A DNA stretch of 64,000 nt from Ophiura sarsii (lineage: Eukaryota > Echinodermata > Ophiuroidea > Amphilepidida > Ophiuridae), in contig CM069459.1 of NCBI GenBank assembly GCA_035610835.1, forward strand, positions 56,153,316 to 56,217,315, read 5' to 3'. A program made the position numbers and the translations under genes. This document shows positions 10,401 through 20,599 of the stretch, piece after piece (positions within the stretch are counted from its first letter, which is position 1; every line of letters begins with the position of its first letter). The notes beneath the pieces were generated by a model, which worked only from the letters and a program-made list of their open reading frames with translations, ran no database searches and had not been told where the DNA came from.

Positions 10401-13400
10401 GTAGAAAAGAGAAAGAAATGTGTTTTATGGAGAAAATAACTGTCTAATGAAGATGTTTACAAATTGGTTCTTTACTTTAAATATTTTAGACAATGTCTTA
10501 ATCCAAATTTCACGTTACGTTACTTTACTTTACGTTACTTGACGTTACGTGGTGTTACTTGACGTTACTTTAACTTTACGTTACGTTAGGTTACTTTACG
10601 TTACGGTAGGTTACTTTGCGTTACGTTACATTACTTTACTTACACACACATTTGTTTGGGAGGATAAAAAGAAAGCTTCACACATGCCAAGACAAATTTA
10701 TTTTTACACTTTAACACCTTTAACATTTCCTTTCTTTGATGAATAATTTGTGAAAGCCATACACCCCATTGAAACAGAAAAGCTGAGGCGTTGTCTTTTG
10801 TAAAGACATTTGTTGTATACAATTGTTAGGGTTAGTGTGAATATATTTACGTTGAAAGCCTTATCGTATTTAATAGTGACGACATTTTAGCATTATATCG
10901 CTCGATAAGAATCTCATGGTCGAAAAATCGGCAGAATAGGAATATTCCAATCTTGAAAATTGCTGTAACGGAAATGTCACCTTACTTGGGTTGTATAAGA
11001 AGACAATACCCAGTGAACTATGGATTGTTTATACTGTTGACAAAGCAACCGGTAACCAGCCAATCAGGTTATTTTGCACTGTAATTCAAATTAAGAGAAT
11101 GATTTTAAAAATCGGCCTTCATGGTTCACTTGATCTAAGTCTGTTCTATCTACATGTCAAAGGATAAGGTGATACAACAGTGCGTTTTTAAGATGTTTGT
11201 TTGCGTTTTCCTAATCACCGATTTTATGATTTTGAGATATCGGCCTTTAAAGTTTGAGAATCGTTTTTTTGATAATTAACGTTGGTTTTCATTTGGCCTA
11301 TATAATTGTTTTGCTATTTGCAGCTGTATACTGATTATATTTTTTCTTTAAAGAATCATACAAATTGTCAAACTCTACAAGTTTAAACTCTGCAGAATTC
11401 AACACTAGCATTGGTTCATGTTCATGGACAGACCTGATCTTTCAATTTAGTGACCCCCTCCCTACCTCCCCACCCACCCACCCACCCATTATTATACGCG
11501 TTTGTATGAAAATTTAGTTTTAAGGTTCGGAAAACTGCCATCTGTACTTTGGCAACCCATAGAGCTGCAATTGGAGGTTTTGTACCACGATAATTCTGCA
11601 AGTCTTCTCTATCCAAATATGTTTTTAGTGTATACTGCGAAGTATTCTAAACTTTAAAAATGTGTCGAAACTTATTGGACACCCTATACTATAAAAAAAA
11701 GTCAAAATATCTTTGCGTTTTAATAAGAAAATGATGAGGAAATTTCACAAATAATATGTAAATATTTATAGCAAGGAGAGATCCAGGATTTCCAAGGGGA
11801 GGGCCTCAAAATATTGTAATGGTAACTGACATTGCGGTGGTCCAGGGGGCTTGCACGGGGGCAGAGTCCCTTTGCCATGGGAAATGTTCGGAATTTGGTG
11901 TGCTAAAAACATGATACTTAGCTGCGTTTTAGTGTCAGGCCTTTTGTTTCCTTATCAAGCATATTCATCCAATCTCATTTAAATCAATAACACGTTAAAA
12001 TGAAAGTGATAGTTTTGACTCATTTTTATACTTTTGTTTGGTAACGTTATGTATATCATTTTTTATCATAAAAGTTTATTGTTTGTGTTTTATTTGTTAA
12101 AATCTAGACGAACTAGTTGTTGGGCATTGGACGGGGGCTGCCCCCCTTGCTTTTGTATTTGTATAACTTATTTAGCGAAATAAATTTAAAACAATTTAGT
12201 TGTTTTTATAGCTATTTTCTCTTCAGATTATTGAGAAAATCAATAACATTAACACTGTGGGAAATTTTGTGAATTTAGTGTACTTAGTGTTTTAGCTGTA
12301 TTTATAGCTATTTTATCTTGAAATTGCTCAGACTATTTTGCTTTTTGTGTCTTCACTATTAAACAAGCATGTTCTTGATAATAAATAACAATAGTGACAT
12401 TATCTCGACCAGGATACAACTGAAAAACTAGTTCACGCTTATGTCGCGTTTAGATCATTGCAATTCCCTTTTCTACGATCTCTTGGACTCTGAAATCATG
12501 AAGCTGCAAATAATCCAGAATACTGCGGCAAGACTGGTGACACGTACTGAGAATAACATTCAAGATCAACCTGCTCACCTACAAGTGTCTCAATGGACTT
12601 GCGCCTTCATATTTGTCGGACCTTATCGCGCGCTACACTCCTAGTCGGTCACTTCGCTCTTCGTCCCAGAATTTAACCAAACCCCCTTTTACGTCGACCC
12701 TGTATTGCCAATCGGACCCCGATCCTTTATAGAACATAGAAGCCGCTCATAGAGAATGGAACAATTTGCCTATGCATGTCAGGACTGCATCTTCTATGGA
12801 CATTTTTAAGACAAAACTGAAAACTCATCTTTTTAGGGATGTCATCCAGATTCGTACGGATTGAAAACCGTTCAATCGGAGAGGGTAAACGCACTGGCTG
12901 TCCGTTCACGGGAGTTGTTCAATGCGTTCGCTAAGCATGGCTAAACACGTATCGGTTGGTCATTATTTATCTGAGTTCCGTTTTTCTACACAAAACTGTC
13001 CGTTTATCCCAGTGCGTTTACCCTCTCCGATCTACGGTTTTCAATCCGTACGAATCTGGATGCCTTCCTTTACGCAGTAGTTATTGTCTATGTAGATTAT
13101 GTGAGACAATTTTATCGGACTCTTTTTTATATATATGTTTATGCTTTTTAACCATACTGCCTTTTGAAGACAACCAACCGCGGACATGATGGTAAAATTG
13201 AATGGACAAGGTATCCAGAAATTGTACCAGACCACACCTGAAGACATGGCCATGTGAGATGACATGAACGTTTGGTGCCAACTCCCGGCAGACCTTGTGC
13301 GCATACTTATTTATGTTGCGCATGACGCGTTTGCCCGTCACATTTTCATCTCATCTGCATATCCCAGTCGGAACAAAATGTCCAACCAAGTAATGCAGTT

Positions 13401-15114
13401 TGGCAGCAGCTGTCTGATAGACTTCAGAGTTTCTGAGAGTTTCAGTGTAGAAGTTCGTAGAAATGTATATTTTTACGTAAAACCTTCGTAATTGTTGAAA
13501 CAGTCTAAATTTGTTTTAAACATGGCGGCCTAACTACCAATGCACCTGATTGGTCCATCCCGATTTACATAACCTGTGATTGGATACATTTTTAAGTATT
13601 TCATAGGACACATTTTTGACACGCCTTTTACTGTCTTTATCTTTTTATGTCTTCCTTTACACATTCTTAGCTCTGTCTTATGTAAAAGTGGGGGTCTATG
13701 GCCTGTATATTGTTTGCCAAGCCCATTTCTGCAGCTACCTATTTACCTGTGAAATGGAGCCTACAAAGTCGGTATTGAATCATGCTGCATCACGACAATG
13801 TAAGTCCTCACAAAGCTTGCCTCATCCTGACTTATTTTGATAAGAATAGCATTCATTTGATGGAACGTCCACCCTAATCACCCAACTTGGCTCCCTGCGA
13901 CTACTGGCACTTTCCCGACGATCCAATCAAAGATTGATGGGATGCCTCTTTTAAGATTCCAAAACATAACTAAAGCTGTACATTCCGAGATGAGACCATT
14001 CCTACTTTGGAGTGCCGCCCATGCTACTATAGGTTTGTTTAATTGTATGACCATCTTCAGCATGTTCAGACACATTGCCCAAGTGACACATTTTTTTGAT
14101 CCGCCCTCGTATCATACGTTTTAAGCCACCATGCCTGGCGCCCCATTCTTTTTCAACAAAAAAAAGGTTTCTACTTCATCTTCAAACTCACTAAAGATAA
14201 CGCACTCAAGCCGAACACGTTCCTGTTCCGAAATAGACTGCTAAATGATCATTTAAGCCGCGGCTTATACGAGATACACTACGGTACCTGAATGTTAAGA
14301 TATTTGTCTCGTTCCACTCCCGATCCAGATTGGATTGTATCTTCTGTTGTATTGTATTAGGTTGTTCCGTCGTTGAAATAGCTGTGTACGGGATTACATT
14401 TCCAACGATACTGCCAAGTCAAGACACATAAATGCAAAGCGATTTCATGTTGTGAATTTGATGTAACTTCATTTGACTGAAACTCATTCTTTGTGTTCTG
14501 CATCTATGATTTGAGTGTAGTAACTGTGACAATTATGGGTACACTACAAATGCCCAGGATATTTGATTAATTATGATTAATGGGACATCACCTCCATGCA
14601 CACTGACTATGAAATGTGCATGTCATCCAGGTAAAATTTGAGAGATCTTACAAATTTGTCTTTTTTATTAGAAACAAGGGCGATTAGGCGAGGAAATGAA
14701 CCCCTGTTTTACGGCCCCAACCGACCCACTTAAATTTATTTCACAATATTTTTACAAATTTCACGATTTTTGCATATTTTGGTGACATTAAACAAAATAA
14801 AATCGCCCGACCGACCGACCGACCCTACTTGACAGGTCCGTCCGCCCGTAAAACAGGGGTTTTTTCACTGGAAATATCTTATTCATGTCAATTTGCTGTT
14901 TTTTGCTAATTTTTGCCAATTTTTGCTATATCGTATCTATGACCATTTACCTGTTGATTCCGACAAAGATGATATCTCTCCCACTCAATGAAAGGCCATG
15001 CTTTCCTGGTATTCCGTCAAATATGATCATTACAAATACAGACAAAATGATCAATGACAAAGTCAGAATCCAGAGGACTTTCTTGCGGTGGTTCTTGTTT
15101 CGAAAACAGAACAT
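7254..15114 (-). CDS. ST8Sia-like sialyltransferase gene, copy A (4 exons)
   Basis: Predicted Golgi type II glycosyltransferase of family GT29 that would transfer sialic acid from CMP-sialate, most like the alpha-2,8 group. Exons by eye: 15114-14951, 14410-14288, 9571-9044, 7455-7254. All junctions have GT...AG and matching phases. The product is about 338 residues: short basic tail, signal anchor, stem, sialylmotif L (starts CAVIGSGG, contains CGKEIDSHE), sialylmotif S (PSSGLYLF...FCDKIS), motif III (HYYE) and motif VS (HKMPLE, the HxxxxE pattern). Relative to copy B it ends 19 residues early because a TTA codon is TAA here, so it loses the C-terminal Asp-Lys-Cys-Glu-Asp. The acceptor of exon 3 is AAAG rather than copy B's ACAG. 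It may be a young pseudogene or a truncated active form. Confidence 0.85.
8555..9018. mobile_element. MITE in intron 3 of copy A
   Basis: Terminal inverted repeats of about 75 bp begin GGTTCAGTCACAT and end ATGTGACTGAACC. The interior repeats the words tcggcga and tcgccga in both orientations. The corresponding intron of copy B (about 25,260-25,300) lacks it, so it inserted after the gene duplication. The right end lies 25 bp from the exon 3 donor. Confidence 0.8.
9044..9571 (-). CDS. copy A exon 3: sialylmotif L
   Basis: 528-bp exon (175 whole codons plus split codons) encoding the first half of the catalytic domain. Sialylmotif L binds the CMP-sialate donor. It begins [15 protein letters not shown] and ends near [12 protein letters not shown], with the two Cys 14 residues apart as in vertebrate ST8Sia enzymes. 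Several N-glycosylation sequons are present (NIS, NRT, NSS, NIT, NTS, NGS). The donor is AA|GTAAGT. It is 12 nt longer than copy B in the segment after motif L. Confidence 0.9.
9572..10505. other. intron 2 of copy A, no gene seen
   Basis: Intronic sequence. Two tatacagggtg words sit at 10341 and 10370, 29 bp apart. An ORF at 9894-10160 has no recognisable motif and lies in intron sequence, so it is not annotated as a gene. Confidence 0.4.
10506..10645. repeat. degenerate tandem repeat of acgttactt words
   Basis: About 140 bp built from repeats of roughly 10-18 bp containing cgttac and ttactt. It has low complexity and no coding meaning. Confidence 0.8.
10646..12415. other. intron 2 of copy A, unclassified repeats
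   Basis: Contains a (CACC)n tract at about 11468-11488 and a single mariner-like end near 11660-11695 (complement TATAGGGTGTCCAATAAGTT) whose partner was not found. It also has two G-rich words near 11,840-11,880 and 12,126-12,150 (gggggctgcccccctt). No gene is recognised. Confidence 0.4.
12420..12860 (+). mobile_element. LINE 3'-end fragment (RT C-terminus)
   Basis: The plus-strand translation begins S-R-L-D-H-C-N-S-L-F-Y and continues with I-Q-N-T-A-A-R-L-V-T-R, the post-RT segment of CR1/L2-like LINEs. After a frameshift near 12,575 it continues L-N-G-L-A-P-S-Y-L-S-D-L and R-S-L-R-S-S-S-Q-N. It closes with W-N-N-L-P and F-K-T-K-L-K-T-H-L-F. Multiple frame changes show it is a dead 5'-truncated copy. 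Confidence 0.85.
12842..13063. repeat. inverted repeat at a LINE 3' end
   Basis: Arms of about 54 bp: catccagattcgtacggatt at 12842 pairs with its complement ending near 13063, and cggagagggtaaacgcact is shared within the arms. The arm overlaps the last codons of the LINE fragment, so part of the LINE tail is present in inverted form. Confidence 0.8.
13064..13755. other. intron 2 of copy A, no gene seen
   Basis: No recognised coding sequence. The ORFs at 13264-13491 and 13616-13840 show no known motif. The second overlaps the start of the mariner remnant in another frame. Confidence 0.35.
13756..14109 (+). mobile_element. mariner transposase remnant with 3' terminus
   Basis: The plus strand reads L-H-H-D-N then P-P...S-P-N-L-A-P-C-D-Y, with frame changes. 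This is the DNAP.H / PDLAPSD(Y/F) block of mariner DDE/D transposases, including the catalytic D of SPNLAPCD. The C-terminal tail is also visible (G-M-P-L-L-R-F...F). The right end ...GCCCTCG|TA at 14109 is a typical mariner terminus next to the TA target. The 5' half was not found. It lies in intron 2 of copy A and is absent from copy B. Confidence 0.75.
14288..14410 (-). CDS. copy A exon 2: stem region
   Basis: 123-bp exon with acceptor ACTTGGCAG and donor AG|GTACCG. It encodes the stem start, with an N-glycosylation sequon in W-N-E-T and a W...F-R pattern often found just before the catalytic domain of ST8Sia proteins. It is the same length as the copy B exon and opens phase 2 on both sides. 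Confidence 0.8.
14699..14862. mobile_element. old MITE in intron 1 of copy A
   Basis: TIRs AACCCCTGTTTTACGG and complement bound 164 bp that contain the tandem gaccgaccgacc. A diverged homologue lies at the equivalent place in intron 1 of copy B (43159-43392), so this insertion predates the gene duplication. Confidence 0.7.
14951..15114 (-). CDS. copy A exon 1: start codon and signal anchor
   Basis: The ATG at 15114-15112 is preceded in frame by TGA, which fixes the start. It encodes a short tail rich in Arg, Lys and His (MFCFRNKNHRKK) followed by about 20 hydrophobic residues ([20 protein letters not shown]), a type II signal anchor. It ends AAC-AG with donor GTAAATGG, phase 2, matching the T that opens exon 2. 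It is 12 nt longer than the copy B exon, in the segment after the tail. Confidence 0.85.
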
Positions 15115-15375
15115 CCTTACTCAGGAAGTAAAAGGCAACGATTTAAAAAGACAAAGCGGTAAATCGAAAATCTACTCCTTTATTTGGAATATGAACCACG
15201 GTTGGTTATTCTGCAAAGTACACATCAATTCTGGAAAAATAATTGTAGAAATTACACTGCACCGGGATGCAATACGATTAAAGTGCGTTAGTGCCTTGTG
15301 CTCAGGAGGTAAGCGTCAGCTGGTCAGTACAGTAACTATGACTACATGTATAATATTGAAAAAAAACTTGTCATG
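15115..15375 (-). promoter_or_regulatory. conserved 5' flank of copy A
   Basis: About 250 bp upstream of the start codon stay similar to the segment 44010-44250 upstream of copy B, including shared words around ctgcaccggatgcaatacga and gtcagtacagtaactatgac. It probably contains the 5' UTR and proximal promoter. No TATA box or start site can be fixed. Confidence 0.45.
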
Positions 15376-15628
15376 AGCAATCAACATGCTAGCGTTAGTG
15401 GTATAGAGGGCGGTAAAAATGGTGTAAATACCATTTCTTTATAATTATTTGCACGTAGTAGTCTTGATGGTTTTCTTTTTTCTGGCGTTTCAATTTCATA
15501 GTCAACCTCCCTATCTGTTTGATTATTTTATTGGGGCCCTTGACTTTTTCACTACCCTATAGTTTACATCTTTGGCACCCTCATTATAGTAGTGCTCCAT
15601 TTTAATATTAGTCGAGTAACGACTACTA
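15376..15628. other. no gene seen
   Basis: Short AT-rich spacer between the 5' flank of copy A and the mariner-type MITE. Confidence 0.4.
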
Positions 15629-15630
15629 TA

Positions 15631-16726
15631 CAGCGTGTATCAAAAAGAACGCAACACTTTTTGTCGAGAGCTGTACGGTCACAGTAAAAAATAAATCACT
15701 CTAAAACTTATATATTCTGTTAGGTCTACTTATCGACTATCACATAGTCAAATTACAACGATACAGATTATTTATTCGCTAAGATATTAAAGGTATAAGT
15801 AGACAAGTGCAAAACACATTTTACATCGTTCGGTCTAAAAACTTGTATTTTCCTGTCCGATTAGTGTTATGGGTTAACAGTTTAATAACTATGTAACCTT
15901 AATGTCTGGAATGGTTTATCTTAAATTCCTTTGTTTGAGTAAGGTGGTACATAAAATCATTGAATCGTGTAATCTGATAATCATTCGACCATTTGAATAT
16001 GTCAATCACCCTTTTAAGTTCTGAACCACCGATTGCTATGATCGCCACATAATGTCTATGGTACGTTCTTTCATAAATTAAACTTCATAATCGATGCATC
16101 TTAAAACAAGAACAGCATTTTGAGGGTCGAGCAGCACCATAATGTCCCATTCCCATTCACAACAGACTAACAATGACTGATTCATACAATACAATTACTA
16201 CCTTCACTGGACTATTACATTTGTTTATCTTTTGAATAATGTGTCATACTGTATTATTTATGACATTAACGAGAGAAAAAGAGAGAGGATTTGCAAACAG
16301 ACTTTGTAATCTGGATTTTCAAGTTGTGTCATTATTAAACTATCAACTAATTTATTGCCAGATGTTATTAATATTGATATGATACTGTAATAGCCAGACA
16401 TTTGATACCTTTAACATGACATTTTCTTCTCAGAATGATGAGTTTGATTCCAATTATTTAAGCACAATGAGTTATTAAAGTGTCTTGCTAATATTCTCCT
16501 GACAAGAAAATCAGGCATACAGGATAAACGATGTAAAACGTGTTTTGCACTTGTCTACGTGTATCGTTGATATCTCAACGAATCAATAATCGATATTGCT
16601 GTAATTTGACTATGTGATAGCCAATAAGTACACCTAACAGAATATATAAGTTTTAGAGTGATTTGTTTTTTACTGTGACCGTACAGCTCTCGACGAAAAG
16701 TGTTGCGTTCTTTTTGATACACGCTG
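15631..16726. mobile_element. mariner-type MITE with ~235-bp TIRs
   Basis: 1096 bp bounded by CAGCGTGTATCAAAAAGAAC and its complement and flanked by TA (15629-15630 and 16727-16728). The inverted similarity extends inward about 235 bp on each side. It carries no transposase. The TA target and terminus style fit the Tc1/mariner group. Confidence 0.85.
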
Positions 16727-16737
16727 TACTGTATTCG

Positions 16738-16776
16738 TCCTGTTTCTTCTTTCTTTCTTTTTTCTTTCTTCTTCTT
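16738..16776. repeat. CT-rich simple repeat
   Basis: A run of ttctttctttctt followed by cttcttcttctg words. Confidence 0.85.
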
Positions 16777-16779
16777 CTG

Positions 16780-17560
16780 CCATGAGACTATAGCTCCGTA
16801 ACCATTGAGTCGATTTTGACCATATTTGGTCATAAGTACCCGTATGTGCACCACTACTCAGGTTGTAAAGCATAAGGGGTCACTAGGGGTCAAAACGTGA
16901 TTTTCACATAACACTTTCCACGCGGCTATTAGTTTTGCCATATATAAAACAGATTGTTCAGAAACCTTTCCCAATTTTCAAAGTCTACTTCAAGGATAAC
17001 TGAACCAAGACAAGGCATGGTTGTACTTCTTTCCATGCATTTCTCACAATTAAGTGAAATGATCTAGGATCGTCAGAACTGGTCAACATATTCCTTATGA
17101 CCGTACGCATATATAGTAGTTAGGTTTTTATAATCAAAAACATTTTGGGGTCAATAGGGTTCAAAATGGACATTTTCACTCCTCGCACTCAAAATGCTAT
17201 TGGTCCATGTTCATAAAGTTTGTTCAGCAAATAAAAGTGACATGTCATATGGGGTCACTAGGGGTCATTGACCCAAACAGAGGTAAAATGAAAAACATGC
17301 TCCAATTTTGACCGGACTTGTTTCATCTTGTACGCATTGATGAGACAAGAACAAATGTCATAATGACCTTGGGGTCAAAGGTCAAGAAAGGGTAACCTTG
17401 GGGTTAAAAGTCATTTGTCCACTTCTACAGGGGCCGAAATTTAAGAAAACAATTATCCAATATAGTACAATTTAAGATATTATAAGATAATTGTCCTTTC
17501 TACTAGAAACCATCTTACAAGGTCAAAGGTCAACGCTCTCGACTAATATCCGTGATCTAT
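16780..17560. repeat. GACCCC/AGGTCA-rich repeat, inverted relative to 20.6-22.5 kb
   Basis: Contains ggggtcactaggggtc words and two AGGTCAAAGGTCA-like direct repeats (17372-17384 and 17520-17532). The end segment tgatctatgatcacaatt matches, in reverse, the segment at about 21,920 in the larger array. A sub-segment (16,895-17,040) is also similar to intron 3 of both sialyltransferase copies. Confidence 0.7.
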
Positions 17561-17714
17561 GATCACAATTATCTATAGTTAAGCTTGCTTTGCATGCTTT
17601 TTTGGTTGTCCTCGGCCATCCATCTAGTCAAATATGAAGCGACACTATGTAAACTGAGATGGTATGTTTTGCTGTTCATCTTGTTTCAATAACCCACCCT
17701 TAATCAAGCTTAGG

Positions 17715-17850
17715 GGACCCTTGATTTGTCTGTCTACCATACAAGAGTTGGAATGGAGAATATCCTGTGAATTCACTGATCATTCTTTTCATTGTACCAA
17801 TGAATCTTTCTCTGAGCCCATTTGCTTGTTGATGATAGCTTGAGAAGTGG
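17715..17850 (-). mobile_element. Ty3/Gypsy-type integrase scrap
   Basis: The minus strand reads S-S-Y-H-Q-Q-A-N-G-L-R-E-R-F followed by T-M-K-R-M-I, the segment after the catalytic Asp of retroelement integrases. It then jumps directly to G-Y-S-P-F-Q-L-L-Y-G-R, so about 40 internal residues are deleted. It is an isolated, dead fragment with no LTRs recognised nearby. Confidence 0.75.
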
Positions 17851-17859
17851 GAATTTTTA

Positions 17860-18420
17860 TTTATTTTCCGAGTGTTTTATACAAATTTGTTACAACATGA
17901 AATATGAAATTGGTAGCTTTTTCCTATAAACTCCTTGCGGTTTGGAAGCACCTTCAGTGGGTGTCAGGTTGTTGTATCACAGTGTAATGTGCGTTTTAAC
18001 ACGAGGGCGGGCGTCACTCAACACGAGAATAGAGTGCATGTACAAGTACGTTGACAAATTACAAAGTTTTCAATTACTATAATTTCAAACACCACTTTTC
18101 AAAGACACTTTATACATACATTAAATAGATAAAAACTTGTTTATGGTCCTGTGTTATAAACTGGTGCACCCCAAATGGTGTATTTGGGTTGTTACCATGT
18201 TCTTATCAAATGATTATTTACATCTATACTGTGATCTTTTTTTGTGTTTTCCTCTTCGTAAAATCCCCCTTTTTCGAATTTCGCGGAGACTAATTCATGA
18301 AATACCCCCTATTTTCATAATTTCGCTGTCCTCGCTGACAATCGAAAATACACCCCTTTTCCCGCGATTTTTATTGCTGATAAATGGTAGGTTGGAGGAT
18401 TGAGCCTGGGATGCGAGTGT
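17860..18420. other. no gene seen
   Basis: No recognisable coding, RNA or repeat boundary. Confidence 0.4.
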
Positions 18421-18456
18421 GTGGTGTGGGGGGGGGGGGGGGTGGGGGGGGGGGTC
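18421..18456. repeat. poly-G-rich tract
   Basis: Two G homopolymers separated by a T within about 36 bp. The exact length is unreliable. Confidence 0.85.
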
Positions 18457-18700
18457 GCAGGATAGCATTTTGCAGGAGATACTATCTAGGAGGTGTGCTG
18501 ACCTTTTTGCGTCCTCGGCTCGATGCTGTCATGTTCTTTTGAAGGAGTTTGTCCAAAATCAGCTGAATCTTGTCAAGTTTTGTCCAATAGCAGGTTATTC
18601 TGGAATACTAGCTCACTGACTCATTGCTCGTCAAAATTGCCAAATATCGCTTATATGAATTGGTCCATTGCAGGTTGTTCCGGTTCACAAGTTCATTGCA

Positions 18701-19010
18701 TAGCATAATATCGTCAATATCGGATATTTTGGCTATTACGATAATAGCTAATTAGCCGCTCTTATCTTAATAGGTTCACTTTGAAACACAAACAGTAGCA
18801 TAATATCGTCAATATCGGATATTGTGGCTATAGCTAATTAGCCGCTATTATCTTAATAGCGTCACTTGGAAACAAAAACAGTTCTGAGTTTAATATTCTA
18901 AGTCCAAAATAGCATAATATCGGATATGTTGGCTATTAAGATAATAGCTAATTAGCCGCTAATATATTAATAGCGTCACTTTGAATCACAAAAAGTTCCG
19001 AGTTTCAAAA
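18701..19010. repeat. three tandem ~95-114-bp repeats
   Basis: Units start tagcataatatcg at 18701, 18796 and 18910. Each contains agctaattagccgct, itself an imperfect palindrome, and a ttaatagcgtcactt word. Unit length is uneven because of indels. Confidence 0.8.
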
Positions 19011-20200
19011 AATAGCGAAATAGCTCAATCAGGTTGTAAATATCTAAATTAGCGGATTTTTACCGCTATACTTTCACACACAAAATATCAAGATTATTAA
19101 AAAAGAAATTCACAAATGTTATAAGAGTTCGCATTGAAGTAAAAGAATTAACTATTGATAACATTCTAGAAGCTGAAAACGGTCAACAAATGGCAATGAA
19201 GAACCTCCAGATTATTCACAGCAATACGTATAAAGCAGCAAATTCAAATTCAATGTAAATTTTAATTTAAGTTTTTCCTATAATGGTTGAATAAATAAAA
19301 GGTGTACCTGGTGCATATGTACATAAACCAAACCACTGCAATTCATAATGGCTACAAACTATTATATTTTTCCAGGAAATTTATCCTTAAGATCTTGAAA
19401 CTGTAATTTTAAGTCCGTGTCAATTAAAATAACATTATAATTCATCTTTGTTCCCATATTTGTTAGCCCAGTCTCCAAAATCATACGCTTCAACAAATAT
19501 ATCATCTTGATGTACGCAACATTTGCAAATACCCAGCCGTTAAATCTGGCAGAGAATTTAACATCAAATGATTTTATCGTGCTTGCTAATTATACCAGCA
19601 AGCAATTTAGCAAACAAGAAATATTAACTAAATTTGTCTAATAATTGTAAAATTATATCTTAATCCTCTAAAACACGATACAGGTCGTTGTTGTTGCAGT
19701 AACGTCTAAATCTGTTTTTTGTTGATAATAATACATAATTCTATTATATTCTTTTTGACTTCACTCTTAGATCTTTGCAGTTTATATTAGCTAGTTAAAG
19801 GCATTAATTTAAAAGAAGAAATAAATTAAAACATGAAAAAAATTGTGTTTCATTATCGGAATTTAAAATTCTTAACGTCCTGTTTTATGGTTATTCTTAT
19901 AGGGTCCCAAATTTCAAAACCGTCATATGGCTATTCTAATGGAGGTCAACAATTTCACCCGATTTTCAGCTTAAAATGTCCCGTTTTGATTACGGTTAAT
20001 ATAAAGGAGAACATTTCTGAAATGGTGTTCTACAGAAGATTTTTGTGTTTCAGTAACCTAATTTTCTATACTACTCGGTCCATTGAGCAGGTTTTTAATT
20101 ATAGCCTGGTACACGGTTTTTTATCTACAAAAAACCCTATTCATATTTTATTGTAGAAAACAAATGCAAATTGGGGTAAAAAAAACCCCGATCATCGATA
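19011..20200. other. no gene seen
   Basis: AT-rich. A 107-codon ORF at 19833-20156 shows no recognisable domain or splice context and overlaps the repeated ccattgagcaggttttt word, so I do not call it a gene. Confidence 0.4.
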
Positions 20201-20216
20201 TCTAATCATTTATTGA

Positions 20217-20545
20217 TATGGTAACTGGCTATCACTTACACTTAAGGTTTGATAGAAATAAATTAGTAAATAATGAATCGATTTTTGAAAGCGTTAACGT
20301 TGCCCACATCTTTAGGCAGCTCGTTTCACGATACGGGCTTGAAGCTCCATTAGAGGATCACGGTCCGTTGAGCAGGGTTTTTTTTTATTATACATCGGAC
20401 GAGTTATCCATGGCAACCGATGCATGATGAGTTAAACTGGCGTCCCTCGTTACCATGGCAACCGAAAGTAAGGTAACTGGCTATCGATACGGGTTTGAAG
20501 CCCGGCATTAAAGGATCACGGTCCGTTGAGCAGGTTTTCAAATAT
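20217..20545. repeat. direct repeats around GATCACGGTCCGTTGAGCAG
   Basis: The word ggatcacggtccgttgagca occurs at about 20354 and 20513, each preceded by a gatacgggyttgaagc word. A ggtaactggctatc word (20220 and 20472) and an accatggcaaccga word (20407 and 20452) also repeat. A diverged ccattgagcaggtttt lies at 20080. It is probably a small dispersed repeat family of unknown class. Confidence 0.6.
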
Positions 20546-20599
20546 AAAGAGTGCTTTTATATTGGTTGAGTTGTTAGGTGAAGGTGTATGCACTTTGAT

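Noticed and set aside
14885..15376. 163-codon plus-strand ORF (and 43807-44088)
   Set aside because: These are the antisense of sialyltransferase exon 1 in both copies. The minus strand has ATG, signal anchor, consensus donor and matching phase.
19833..20156. 107-codon plus-strand ORF
   Set aside because: No domain or splice context, AT-rich, and part of it overlaps a repeated word. Probably chance.
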